Positions 42,270 to 49,154 of a stretch of DNA of 49,154 nt are shown here, piece after piece. The stretch lies in contig JAPKHC010000029.1 in NCBI GenBank assembly GCA_026647215.1, forward strand, positions 1 through 49,154, in the 5' to 3' direction. The stretch is from F1-120-MAGs118 sp013360535. Its GTDB lineage: Bacteria; Planctomycetota; UBA1135; GCA-002686595. The notes under the pieces are model-generated. The model searched no databases, was not told the origin of the DNA, and worked only from the letters and a program-made list of their open reading frames with translations. The translations under genes and the position numbers were made by a program. Every line of letters begins with the position of its first letter. Position 1 is the stretch's first letter.

Positions 42270-44933
42270 TCAGCGGCCGTCCTCGCCCTCGTCCGGTTCG
42301 TTCTCGTCCCCGGTGTCGGGTGCATCGCCGCGCCGCGCGGCCTCGATCGCCGTCCGGACCCGTTCAGCGTCGAGCTGGATCCTGAGCGGCTGGACCGGCA
42401 CGCGTGCGTCGATCTGGACCGAGGCGGGTTCGATCTCGACATCGATCCAGCCGTGCTCGGGGACTTGGGCCACGAGCACGAGCCGAACGCGGCCCTCGAA
42501 CGGTACCGGGAACTCCTGAGCGGCCCCAAGGTCGACCGGTCTCCAGACGTCGTCCTGAAATGCCCGAACCTCTGGCGCGATCATGCGGAGGTGGTAGTCG
42601 GCATCGGGGAGCGCTCCGCTCGCCTTGAACTCGAGGCTCAGGCGCGGTGCTCGGCGCAGCTCCACGAGTCGACTCTTGGTCACGGCTCGGAGCTGCTCGG
42701 TGAGGTAGCCCTCACAGCCGGCCGACACGTCGGCGGGTAGCGAGCTCTCGGGCAGGAACAGCTCCCCGTACCTCGAATTCCACCACTCCACCTCGTTGGG
42801 ATTCAGGCCCTGGTGCGAGAGGGTTCCGGCCACGTCGATCACGCGGCGTCCTTTCGCATCCACGAACCGGAGCACGACTCCGCGCTGGCGCACCGCGATC
42901 GGGTCGAGGCGCGGGTCCAACGCGCGCTCGCCGGCCCGGACTTCGATCCCCTCGAGAGTAGCGAGCGCGTTTCCGCCGTTGGTCGGGTACACGGTGGCGT
43001 CGTACGTTCCAGCGGGCACGAAACGCACGGCAAACAGCCCGTCGCGACCGACGGTCGCCGAGAAGAAGTCCTCCTTTGGGGGAGCTTCTGGGTTGCGCGT
43101 CCCGCTCAGCGTCAACTGGAAGCTCAGCGACTGCGGCTCGAGCGGCGGTTCCGCGACGATGCGACCGATCACGCTTCCGGCGGGCGCGAGGACGAGCTCG
43201 AGACCCGTGGAGCCGAGCGGGATGGCGTCCGTGCCGACCCACGCCTTGCCGCTCCGCGCATAGACCGCCAGCGACTCGCCACGCTCCTTCGAGCGCAGCT
43301 CGAACCGGCCGAACTCGTCGCTCGACGGTCTCGAGCTCCACAGGAATTCCCACTCCAGGCGCTGGTTTCCAGGGTGATCCGTGTCTTGGCGCAGCACTCG
43401 ACCCGAGACGGAGGCGCCCTTCACCGGCGTTCCGTTCTCGTCGACCACCCGGCCGCTCGCGATGAGCGGCAGCGTTTCGAGCCTGATGTCGCCAAGGTCG
43501 ATCGGGTCCTTGCCGAGCGCCTGCGCCAACGGTGTGCCGCTCAGGCGAACACGTCCGGAGGCCCTGAGGCCCGTCCCCGGCGTGAACTCGTCGAAGAAGA
43601 GCCACTCCAGGTTGGCGTGCACGAAGCCCGTGACCTCGAAGCTCCCGTTGGCGTCGGATGTGGTGGTCCCGACGTCGACGCGGCCACGGCCGTCATCTCC
43701 CGCTTCCACGCCGAGCTTGCGGCCCGTCGCCGGCTGGCCGTCGTCGTCGAGCACGCGACCCCGAAGCGTCGTGCGCGCGTCGCACTTGACCTCGAGCAGC
43801 GCCTTTTCGTCGCGGGAGTTCGGGCCCATGCCGGTCCCGCCGTGGTAGGTGCTCGCGCCCGAGACGATGACCTGCGCCGAAAACTCGCAGCCCAGGGGAA
43901 CGCCGCGGAAAACGGCCGTCCCGGCTTGGCCGCGTGTTGTCGCAGGTGTTCCGACGGACTCGTAGTCCTCCGGATCCGTCGGATTCCTGCGGATGGGGGA
44001 GAGCTCGACCACGAAGTCCTCGTGCAGGACCGTGCCCGCGGGTCCCAGCAGTCGCACCTCGAGGGATCCACCCTCCGGCAGGACGAGCTCGACCCGTTCC
44101 CTCGGTGGAGCTTGCACCTCGAACTCGAAGTCGACCGGTTCGGGGCCCGGAGTCGCGAGGGCAACACGAATCGGGCGGTTGGCCTCCAGTTCGTAGAGCG
44201 AGCAGTACCAACCCACGTGTTCGATGCGCGCGAGGCCGTCGGCGTTCGTGCGCGCGCGATGCAGGTCCCAGACGAAGTCGCTCCACTCCATCGCGCGCGC
44301 CGAGACGGTCATGCCGGCCACGGGGCGGCGCGCGGAGTCGACGACCCGCACGTCGAGCGAGAAGTCGGGATGAACGAGCAGTTCGGACTCCTTCCGACCG
44401 CTGGGGCCGATGTAGGCGAACCCCCACTCGGTCTCTGTCTGCGCCATGGCCCAGCGTGTCGACTTCGACGGCGCAAGCCAGGCGTGCCCTTCGGCGTCGA
44501 CCGCGATGCTCTCGCAATCCCGGGCGAGCAATTTCTCGAGCTCGCTGTTCTCGAGCGCGACCTGGAAGTCGACCTCGGCGATGTCGTTCGCCGCCTCTGG
44601 ACTCCACACGCGCAACGTCGCGTTCGACACAGGCTCTCCGCTCCGCGCTCGCACGATGCTCAGTCGCAAGCGCGTCTCCTCGTCGTCGGTTCCGGTCGAC
44701 CCAGGCTCGCCCTGGTCCGCTGCCCGCACATCCTCGGACGCGGCGGCCTCGCGTTCGGCGGTCGAGCCGAGTTCGCCCGGTCGAGACACGCCAATGGCGC
44801 CGCCGGGTGTTGCGGAGAGACCCGGGTCCGCGCCCTCGCCCTGCGCGAGGAACAGGAGGAGCCCGACGACCAGCGCCAGCGCGACGACGCCGGCCGCCAC
44901 GAGCTTGAGGTAAGAAGACTGCGAGCGAGTCAT
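42270..44933 (-). CDS. Membrane-anchored protein with carboxypeptidase-regulatory-like domains
   Basis: An 887-residue protein from the ATG at 44931-44933 (the frame is open 30 codons further up but gives no membrane anchor). One N-terminal transmembrane helix (LKLVAAGVVALALVVGLLLF, about 9-28) is followed by an acidic linker and several beta-sandwich modules. Module openings such as GRVLDDDGQPATGRKLGVEAG, GRVVDENGTPVKGASVSG and DANGSFEVTGF are CarboxypepD_reg-like; VFRGVPLGCEF and FRFVPAGTYDATVYP-type ends recur. Such large multi-module surface proteins are common in planctomycetes; ligand unknown. It is flanked on both sides by copies of the structured repeat element. Confidence 0.8.
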   Translation of the reverse strand: MTRSQSSYLKLVAAGVVALALVVGLLLFLAQGEGADPGLSATPGGAIGVSRPGELGSTAEREAAASEDVRAADQGEPGSTGTDDEETRLRLSIVRARSGEPVSNATLRVWSPEAANDIAEVDFQVALENSELEKLLARDCESIAVDAEGHAWLAPSKSTRWAMAQTETEWGFAYIGPSGRKESELLVHPDFSLDVRVVDSARRPVAGMTVSARAMEWSDFVWDLHRARTNADGLARIEHVGWYCSLYELEANRPIRVALATPGPEPVDFEFEVQAPPRERVELVLPEGGSLEVRLLGPAGTVLHEDFVVELSPIRRNPTDPEDYESVGTPATTRGQAGTAVFRGVPLGCEFSAQVIVSGASTYHGGTGMGPNSRDEKALLEVKCDARTTLRGRVLDDDGQPATGRKLGVEAGDDGRGRVDVGTTTSDANGSFEVTGFVHANLEWLFFDEFTPGTGLRASGRVRLSGTPLAQALGKDPIDLGDIRLETLPLIASGRVVDENGTPVKGASVSGRVLRQDTDHPGNQRLEWEFLWSSRPSSDEFGRFELRSKERGESLAVYARSGKAWVGTDAIPLGSTGLELVLAPAGSVIGRIVAEPPLEPQSLSFQLTLSGTRNPEAPPKEDFFSATVGRDGLFAVRFVPAGTYDATVYPTNGGNALATLEGIEVRAGERALDPRLDPIAVRQRGVVLRFVDAKGRRVIDVAGTLSHQGLNPNEVEWWNSRYGELFLPESSLPADVSAGCEGYLTEQLRAVTKSRLVELRRAPRLSLEFKASGALPDADYHLRMIAPEVRAFQDDVWRPVDLGAAQEFPVPFEGRVRLVLVAQVPEHGWIDVEIEPASVQIDARVPVQPLRIQLDAERVRTAIEAARRGDAPDTGDENEPDEGEDGR

Positions 44934-44945
44934 GGGAAGTGTCGC

Positions 44946-44960
44946 GGACCTGCGAGGTCC
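44946..44960. promoter_or_regulatory. Short perfect inverted repeat before the reverse-strand gene
   Basis: GGACCT-GCG-AGGTCC sits 12 bases upstream of the start codon at 44933. Its position suits an operator or a start-occluding hairpin; no regulator is known. Confidence 0.3.
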
Positions 44961-45029
44961 ACGCTGCGAGCGGCGTTCGGTCGGGGCACGAAGAGTGTTC
45001 CACCAAAGCCCCGGGCAAACCAAGCGCCG

Positions 45030-45219
45030 CGTTCGGTCCCGCGCCGCACCGGGCTCCCGGGAGCATCGTCGGCCCTTGGGGCACAGGGATGGGCCCGGGC
45101 AGGCCGACGACGGTGATCAGGGATACGACGCTCCTGGGGACAGGTTTCTGACGGACAACGAAAGCTTCTTCTTCGACTCCTCGCTCGGACCCGCTGGCAC
45201 GGCGGGTCCGAGTCATTTG
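45030..45219 (+). ncRNA. Structured repeat element, copy 2 (group II intron target)
   Basis: A 190-nt relative of 42023-42217, with the same order of blocks. The long hairpin has arms 45067-45074 (CGTCGGCC) and 45102-45109 (GGCCGACG). Compared with copy 1 the third base pair changed from C-G to T-A with both sides altered together, which supports a folded RNA. The 3' hairpin (arms 45184-45194 and 45202-45212) is followed by TCATTTG, where the group II intron begins. It also lacks a 7-base stretch present in copy 1 (near 42163), which shifts any reading frame. Confidence 0.55.
45184..45219 (+). terminator. Hairpin plus TCATTTG at the end of element copy 2
   Basis: Perfect 11-bp stem identical to the one at 42182-42210, followed directly by TCATTTG and the intron's 5' end. 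Insertion just after terminator hairpins is a known habit of some bacterial group II introns. Confidence 0.6.
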
Positions 45220-45601
45220 GTGTGCCCAGCATGTTCCCGGCTTTGGGGGTGCGAGTCCCCTGATGAGGAGGTCAGACCGAGTCAAGCGAAGCGCAAGGCG
45301 AGTCGCCGCGAGGCGTCGCTGAAAGAAGCGTGGAGCGAACGCGCGGGTCGACGAACAGAAACCGGATATCGAGCCGCCGCCGAGCAGCGCGAGCGGGCCA
45401 ATGACCGCAAAGCGCTCCTGACCAAGGCGAGGCGGCGTAGATCTGGCGATCGTGCGCGGAAGGGACGGGAACTTACCTGGGGAGATCTCGCCTCACGCCT
45501 GAAAGGGCGGCGGCGCTTGGGCGCCGGAGCGAGAAGTCAGCAGAGGCCGTAGTAGTCGCGCGAGCGGCGAAGGGCCGAACGGGAAGGAGAGCGAAACGAC
45601 C
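45220..45601 (+). ncRNA. Group II intron 5' RNA domains (I-III)
   Basis: The 382 bases before the maturase reading frame contain no gene. They begin GTGTGCCCAGC, followed by the conserved-looking GGGGGTGCGAGTCCCC hairpin and a purine-rich stretch with many short stems, as expected for the ribozyme core. The candidate EBS1 is at 45398-45405. Confidence 0.7.
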
Positions 45602-47041
45602 GTGGGTCTCGACGACGCAAGGACGCCTCAGAAGCCCGCGAGAGCGGGGCGACCGGACGAGGGTGGGAGTGAAGCTCCTGCGAGCGTCCGGCGCGAGGAA
45701 GCGTCGTCGGCGGGCCAAGGAAACGCGCGCTCAGGCGGAAGCGACCTGATGGCACAGGTGATCTCGGTCACCAACCTTCAGGCCGCGTTGAAGCGAGTGG
45801 AACGCAACGGAGGCAGTCCCGGCGTCGACGGGATGAGCGCGGACGAGCTGCGTCCATGGCTGCGCGCGAACTGGCGCGATCTCGTGCAGGCCCTGCACGA
45901 CGAGCGCTACCGCCCGCAACCGGTGCGCAGGCACGAGATTCCAAAGGATGGCGGCAAGGTCCGCGTGCTTGGAATCCCGAGCGTGATCGACCGGCTGATC
46001 CAGCAGGCGCTGTTGCAGGTGCTCCAGCCGCTGCTCGACCCGAGCTTCTCGGACCACAGCTATGGCTTCCGGCCGGGGCGCAGTGCGCACGACGCTGTCG
46101 AGCGCGCCCGCGCGTACGTGCAGGCTGGCCGCCGCGTGGTGGTGGACGTGGATCTGGAGAGCTTCTTCGATCGCGTGAACCACGACGTGCTGATGGGCCG
46201 ACTGGCTCGGCGGATCGAGGATCGGAAGGTGCTGCGACTGATCCGGCGCTACCTCGAGGCCGGGATGATGGCCAACGGGGTGGTGATGGACCGCACGGAG
46301 GGCACGCCGCAAGGCGGTCCCTTGTCGCCGCTTCTGGCGAACGTGCTGTTGGACGACGTGGACAAGGACCTGGAGCGAACGGGTCACGCTTTCGTGCGAT
46401 ACGCCGACGACTGCAACGTCTACGTGCAGTCCCAGCGTGCTGGCGAACGCGTGATGGAGCGCCTGCGGGCGCTCTACGGGAAGCTCCGGCTGCGCGTCAA
46501 CGAGGAGAAGAGCGCGGTGGGCTCGGCCCTCGTGCGCGACTTCCTCGGTTTCGGCTTCTGGGTGGACCCCGGAGGCTCGGTGCAGGTGCGCGCGTCGAAG
46601 AAGGCTGTGGCGAAACTGAAGCGTCGCGTGCGCAAGCTGACGCGTCGCAACGGCGGCAAGAGCCTGAAGCAGGCATCGCAGGAGCTATCTCAGTACCTGC
46701 GAGGCTGGCGGGCCTACTTCGGTCGCGCCCCGACCCCGCGCGTGTTTCGCGGGCTGGACGAATGGATACGCCATCGTCTGCGGGTGATCCAGCTCAAGCA
46801 CTGGAAGCGAGGCCGCACGGCCTTTCGCGAGCTGCGCACCCTCGGCGTCAGCTTCGGAACCGCCATCGGCATCGCTCGCCACGTACGGAGCTGGTGGCAC
46901 GCCTCGACGCACCTGATGCACGTCGCGTTTCCCATCGACTTCTTCGACGAACTGGGCATCCCCCGGCTCGCCCCCGACCCCAACTCCCCGAACCGCCGGA
47001 TGCGGACCCGCACGTCCGGTGGTGTGAGAGGGGAGCGGTGA
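45602..47041 (+). CDS. ltrA: Group II intron reverse transcriptase/maturase
   Basis: A 479-residue intron-encoded protein (430 if the ATG at 45749 is used; the GTG at 45602 is the longest start, and the first ~49 residues are low-complexity). RT motifs in order: SPGVDGMSADEL, RPQPVRRHEIPKDGGKVRVLG (listed as pieces), SYGFRPGRSAHDAVERA, DLESFFDRVNHD, GTPQGGPLSPLLANVLLD and the catalytic FVRYADDCNVYV. The maturase domain follows (LKQASQELSQYLRGWRAYFG). There is no HNH endonuclease, so mobility likely uses nicks or single-stranded DNA at replication forks. It would splice and retro-mobilise this intron. Confidence 0.93.
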   Translation: MGLDDARTPQKPARAGRPDEGGSEAPASVRREEASSAGQGNARSGGSDLMAQVISVTNLQAALKRVERNGGSPGVDGMSADELRPWLRANWRDLVQALHDERYRPQPVRRHEIPKDGGKVRVLGIPSVIDRLIQQALLQVLQPLLDPSFSDHSYGFRPGRSAHDAVERARAYVQAGRRVVVDVDLESFFDRVNHDVLMGRLARRIEDRKVLRLIRRYLEAGMMANGVVMDRTEGTPQGGPLSPLLANVLLDDVDKDLERTGHAFVRYADDCNVYVQSQRAGERVMERLRALYGKLRLRVNEEKSAVGSALVRDFLGFGFWVDPGGSVQVRASKKAVAKLKRRVRKLTRRNGGKSLKQASQELSQYLRGWRAYFGRAPTPRVFRGLDEWIRHRLRVIQLKHWKRGRTAFRELRTLGVSFGTAIGIARHVRSWWHASTHLMHVAFPIDFFDELGIPRLAPDPNSPNRRMRTRTSGGVRGER

Positions 47042-47066
47042 CTTCGTCACCGCCCCCTATCTCGAT
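46990..47066 (+). ncRNA. Group II intron domains V and VI
   Basis: Domain V, 46990-47023, is the catalytic 34-nt hairpin and overlaps the end of the maturase gene. Domain VI, about 47026-47063, has a GCGGTGAC/GTCACCGC stem with a TTC loop and a bulged A at 47059. Confidence 0.8.
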
Positions 47067-47746
47067 TGGGGTTGGGGTCGAGCGCCAGGCTGGTCGGGTC
47101 TTGGGGGGAAGGTCGCCAGCGGTTCCGGACGGGCCGGGCTCCCCAACGCACTCGAGAGCATCCGGGCGTACTCGGCCATCGACGGCAGTCCAAGCTCGGC
47201 CCGGCGCCGCTCCAGCTCCGAAGGCGCTTCCACCGGGAAGGGCCGCTGCACGCCGTCGGCATCGGCGGTGAACTGGGTCCCGAACCGCTGAGGTTCCCCG
47301 GCGGCGACCCGCACCCGGTCGGTGAGGTACGCGAAGTCGCCCGCGTCGGCCTGCCCCTCCTTCACCCGCAGCTCCATCTTGCGGAGCGCTTCCCGCTGCA
47401 GGTCCGGCCGTGTGTCCGCGTGCTGCGCGAGCAGCCATAGCGCGTGGGCGCCGTCGCGGCCGATTTCGTCGAAGCCGGGCCAGCAGGGCTCGGCGAGCAC
47501 GGCCTCGAGCTTTCGCAAGGACTCCGCGTCCGCCACCCGGACGGCTTCGACGAGCTTCGGGTCGACTTGTCCGCCAGAACCCGCGCGCAAGCCGGCCATC
47601 AGCGCCCCGCGCGCCGCTTGATCGCGCTCTCGCAGCTCGAGCAGCGCCTCGCGGAGAGCGGGCTGGGTCGGAGCGGGACGAGCAGCGACACACGCAAGGG
47701 ACGCCAGCGCCGCGAACCACGGGAGACCGAAGCTCCGGAGTGCCAT
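47057..47746 (-). CDS. Exported DUF6624-like protein
   Basis: A 229-residue protein read from the ATG at 47744-47746, with a hydrophobic signal (SFGLPWFAALASLACVAA) that may be a lipobox-less or Cys-containing export signal. The core ALWLLAQHADTRPDLQREALRKMELRVKEGQADAGDFAYLTDRV-type segment (about 107-150, given here by its ends) resembles DUF6624 proteins, which often contain QHAD and YLTDRV motifs. Its last codons (S-R-stop) lie in the final 10 bases of the antisense group II intron. Before the insertion the frame would have run on to His-Lys-stop in the conserved TCATTTG block. Function unknown. Confidence 0.68.
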   Translation of the reverse strand: MALRSFGLPWFAALASLACVAARPAPTQPALREALLELRERDQAARGALMAGLRAGSGGQVDPKLVEAVRVADAESLRKLEAVLAEPCWPGFDEIGRDGAHALWLLAQHADTRPDLQREALRKMELRVKEGQADAGDFAYLTDRVRVAAGEPQRFGTQFTADADGVQRPFPVEAPSELERRRAELGLPSMAEYARMLSSALGSPARPEPLATFPPRPDQPGARPQPQSR

Positions 47747-47930
47747 GTCGCCAAGCTCCGTCGCAGTTGCCGGTCGGTCAAGCCGCTCGCCCTCGTCCAA
47801 CCTCGATCTGACGCTCGCGCGGCGCGAATTTTCCTCAAGTAGCACCGTTCGGGGGCGCGCTCGAGGCGGCTCGATCCCCCCGCAGCCCGGGACGGCTGCG
47901 CTAGGGGATTTCAGCTCGTCTTTCGATGCC

Positions 47931-47965
47931 GCAGGCCCGGTGCGCCCCACGCGCGCCGGGCCTGC
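47931..47965. repeat. Perfect 10-bp inverted repeat
   Basis: GCAGGCCCGG (47931-47940) and CCGGGCCTGC (47956-47965) are exact complements around a 15-nt loop, midway between two divergent genes. Confidence 0.5.
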
Positions 47966-48037
47966 ACTCCTTGGGGCCGCAGCGGTCGGGTTCGGGGCTT
48001 CAGGAGCGGAGGAGCGCCCGCCGAAGCACGGGGACGT

Positions 48038-48056
48038 TGGGAGCGTGGTGCTCCCA
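48038..48056. promoter_or_regulatory. Hairpin just upstream of the epimerase promoter
   Basis: TGGGAGC and GCTCCCA pair across a 5-nt loop, ending 4 bases before the TAGCAT hexamer at 48061. It may be an operator or part of the 5' end of the transcript. Confidence 0.35.
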
Positions 48057-48060
48057 CGAG

Positions 48061-48066
48061 TAGCAT
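48061..48066 (+). promoter_or_regulatory. Candidate -10 element for the epimerase
   Basis: TAGCAT lies 11 bases before the ATG at 48078, which would make the mRNA nearly leaderless. Confidence 0.3.
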
Positions 48067-48077
48067 CCCCCCGGCTC

Positions 48078-49009
48078 ATGTCGCTCTACCTCATCACCGG
48101 CGGCGCCGGCTTCATCGGATCGCATCTGGCGACGGCGCTCGTCGAGCGTGGACACCGGGTGCGCGTGTTCGACGACCTGTCGACGGGGCAGCGCGAGAAC
48201 CTCGGGCACCTGCAGTCGGGCGAGCGGGGGAGCGGCTCCAAGGTCGAGCTGTGGGTCGGTGACCTGGCGGACGCGGCGGCGGTCGAGGCGGCCTGCGAGG
48301 GCGTCGACGGCGTGTTCCACGAGGCGGCGCAGGTTTCGGTGCCGCAGAGCGTGGCCAAGCCGATTCGCTCCTACGAGGTCAACGTGATGGGGACGCTGCG
48401 GCTGCTCGAGGGCTGCCGCAAGCACGGGGTGAAGCGCGTGGTGTTCGCGGCCTCGTCGGCGGCTTACGGCGACACGCCGACGCTGCCCAAGGTCGAGAGC
48501 ATGACGCCGGCGCCGCTGTCGCCCTACGCGTCGGGCAAGGTGGCGGCCGAGCACCTGCTCTCGGTCTACGGCCACGTGCACGGCCTCCGGACGGTGGCGC
48601 TGCGCTATTTCAACGTCTTCGGGCCGCGCCAGCGCGACGACAGCCCGTACACGGGCGTGATCGCGATCTTTGCGCGCGCGCTGCTCGAAGGCGCGACTTC
48701 ACGTTCATCGCCAACGTCGTGCGCGCCAACTTGCTCGCGATGGAGCGCGACGTGCCGACGGGCAGCGTCTTCAACGTCGGTGCGGGGGCGTCGATCTCGC
48801 TGCTCGAGCTCTACCGCGCGATGGCGCAGGAGCTGGGCTCGGATTTGGAGCCACTGTTCGCCCCGGCGCGCGAAGGGGACGTGCGCGACTCGCTGGCGTC
48901 GCTCGAACGCGCGCGGACCGTGCTCGGCTACGAGCCGGCGGTGCACTGGCGCGACGGCCTGCGCGAGACGCTGGCCTGGTACCGCTCGCGGGCGGCGCTC
49001 GCCCGCTGA
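48078..49009 (+). pseudogene. UDP-sugar 4-epimerase (extended SDR) broken by a deletion/frameshift
   Basis: The first frame (ATG 48078 to about 48692) encodes the NAD-binding start TGGAGFIGSHLA, then SSAAYGDTP and the catalytic PYASGK (Tyr and Lys of the SDR site), and VALRYFNVFGPRQ. After LLEG the sequence jumps to DFTFIANVVRANLLAM in another frame (from 48695, continuing to TGA at 49007-49009), with the usual ~13 residues of the x-P-x-I-Y/F-G-D-G-x-Q-x-R segment missing. The missing ~37 bases are flanked by GCGCG-like short repeats. It would have made UDP-galactose/glucose or a UDP-uronic acid. An IS begins about 10 bases after its stop. An assembly error is possible. Confidence 0.8.
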
Positions 49010-49046
49010 CCGCTCTAGCCCGCATTATTCACGAGAAAACAGGTAC

Positions 49047-49113
49047 GGGCGGGTCGGTTCGTGACCGACTAGGTGCTTTGCACAGACACGGCGCCGATCA
49101 CGACCAACCGCCC
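49047..49113. repeat. Imperfect inverted repeat in front of the transposase start
   Basis: The segment at 49047-49064 (GGGCGGGTCGGTTCGTGA) is nearly complementary to 49098-49113 (TCACGACCAACCGCCC). The right arm ends 2 bases before the ATG, where a ribosome-binding sequence would be. Confidence 0.45.
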
Positions 49114-49115
49114 GC

Positions 49116-49154
49116 ATGACGAACGTTACCCAGCAGCGCGTCCTCTTCGAAGGG
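49116..49154 (+). CDS. Transposase N-terminus, cut by the window edge
   Basis: Thirteen codons, MTNVTQQRVLFEG, run to the end of the window. The pattern M-T-x-x-T-Q-x-x-x-x-F matches the start of IS1380-family transposases as remembered; too short for certainty. Confidence 0.5.
   Translation, partial: MTNVTQQRVLFEG

Larger units (their letters stand above)
45220..47066 (+). mobile_element. Complete group II intron with maturase
   Basis: A 1847-nt intron. The 5' end is GTGTGCCC at 45220. Domain V is 46990-47023, exactly 34 nt, with paired arms ACCGCCGGA and TCCGGTGGT around a GCGG/CCGC stem. Domain VI follows (47026-47063): GAGAGGGG pairs with CCCC and TCTC, leaving bulged A47059, 7 nt before the 3' end (CTCGAT, 47066), the right place for the branch point. 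A candidate EBS1, CCAATGAC at 45398-45405, can pair with the exon end GTCATTTG with one mismatch. The maturase ORF lies in the expected domain IV region. Removing the intron restores TCATTTG-TG, the sequence found at copy 1. Confidence 0.88.
47747..48077. other. Divergent intergenic region with two hairpins
   Basis: These 331 bases separate the DUF6624-like gene from the broken epimerase. No gene is supported; reverse frames are open but of low-complexity composition. It contains a 10-bp inverted repeat, a 7-bp hairpin and a TANNNT hexamer listed separately. Confidence 0.45.
49019..49154 (+). mobile_element. Left end of an insertion sequence, probably IS1380 family
   Basis: Starting about 49019 the sequence becomes less G-rich and reads CCCGCATTATTCACGAGAAA, of the style of IS1380-family termini (recognition from memory, not alignment). 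An ATG at 49116 opens a frame like IS1380 transposases. The right end, target duplication and rest of the transposase are outside the window. Confidence 0.5.

Noticed and set aside
41780..42529. Reverse-strand frames within both structured elements that share a similar start (MTRTRRASGSE)
   Set aside because: The similarity comes from DNA repeat identity; a 7-base indel shifts the frames after about 17 codons and the rest does not align as protein.
47747..48079. A longer N-terminus for the DUF6624-like protein
   Set aside because: The extra residues are low-complexity and lack a signal peptide, and would overlap the divergent promoter region.

Overview
High-GC bacterial chromosome segment. 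The mix of genes fits a member of the Planctomycetota: formylglycine-type sulfatases next to sugar/methyl-transfer genes, a glycosyltransferase of the exosortase/PEP-CTERM-associated type, carboxypeptidase-regulatory-like and lamin-tail surface proteins, and an 11-gene complex I operon. This placement is an inference from gene content and base composition, not from a marker gene. No rRNA, tRNA or CRISPR array was seen.

Layout. Bases 1-3340: the 3' end of a small membrane protein, a weak reverse ORF, an ABC-transporter ATPase, a short radical SAM protein and a poorly coding stretch. Bases 3457-14514: nuoABCDHIJKLMN, tightly packed with stop/start overlaps and closed by a perfect 15-bp inverted repeat; nuoEFG (the NADH-input module) are not here. 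Bases 14593-20512: a tiny membrane protein, two tandem paralogous sulfatases, a third divergent reverse-strand sulfatase co-transcribed with a methyltransferase, and a second, divergently transcribed methyltransferase. Bases 20493-27764 (reverse): glycosyltransferase, a DinG-like helicase with a decayed exonuclease domain, and topoisomerase I. Bases 27980-35023: leucine-dehydrogenase-type enzyme, lipoproteins, an atypical Ser/Thr kinase, a type II (archaeal/eukaryotic-type) methionine aminopeptidase, a hypothetical protein, an EamA half-transporter and a lamin-tail protein. Bases 35107-39111 (reverse): B12-binding radical SAM protein and MutS. Bases 39413-41877: a three-lipoprotein operon (COG3014-like, YcfL-like, LpoB-like), suggesting outer-membrane-anchored control of peptidoglycan synthesis.

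Bases 41878-47066 hold the most unusual structure. Two copies of a ~190-nt structured, apparently non-coding element flank a reverse-strand carboxypeptidase-regulatory-like gene. The copies share hairpins with at least one compensated base-pair change, and each ends in the same 11-bp hairpin followed by TCATTTG. A complete group II intron (45220-47066, with a reverse transcriptase/maturase) sits exactly after TCATTTG in copy 2; copy 1 is the natural empty site. The intron's last ten bases now supply the final codons and stop of the neighbouring reverse-strand gene.

Bases 47057-49154: that DUF6624-like gene, a divergently transcribed UDP-sugar 4-epimerase gene broken by an internal deletion/frameshift, and the left end of what looks like an IS1380-family insertion sequence running off the window. 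A TANNNT hexamer (often TATCCT) recurs upstream of many starts and probably marks the -10 element of the main promoters.
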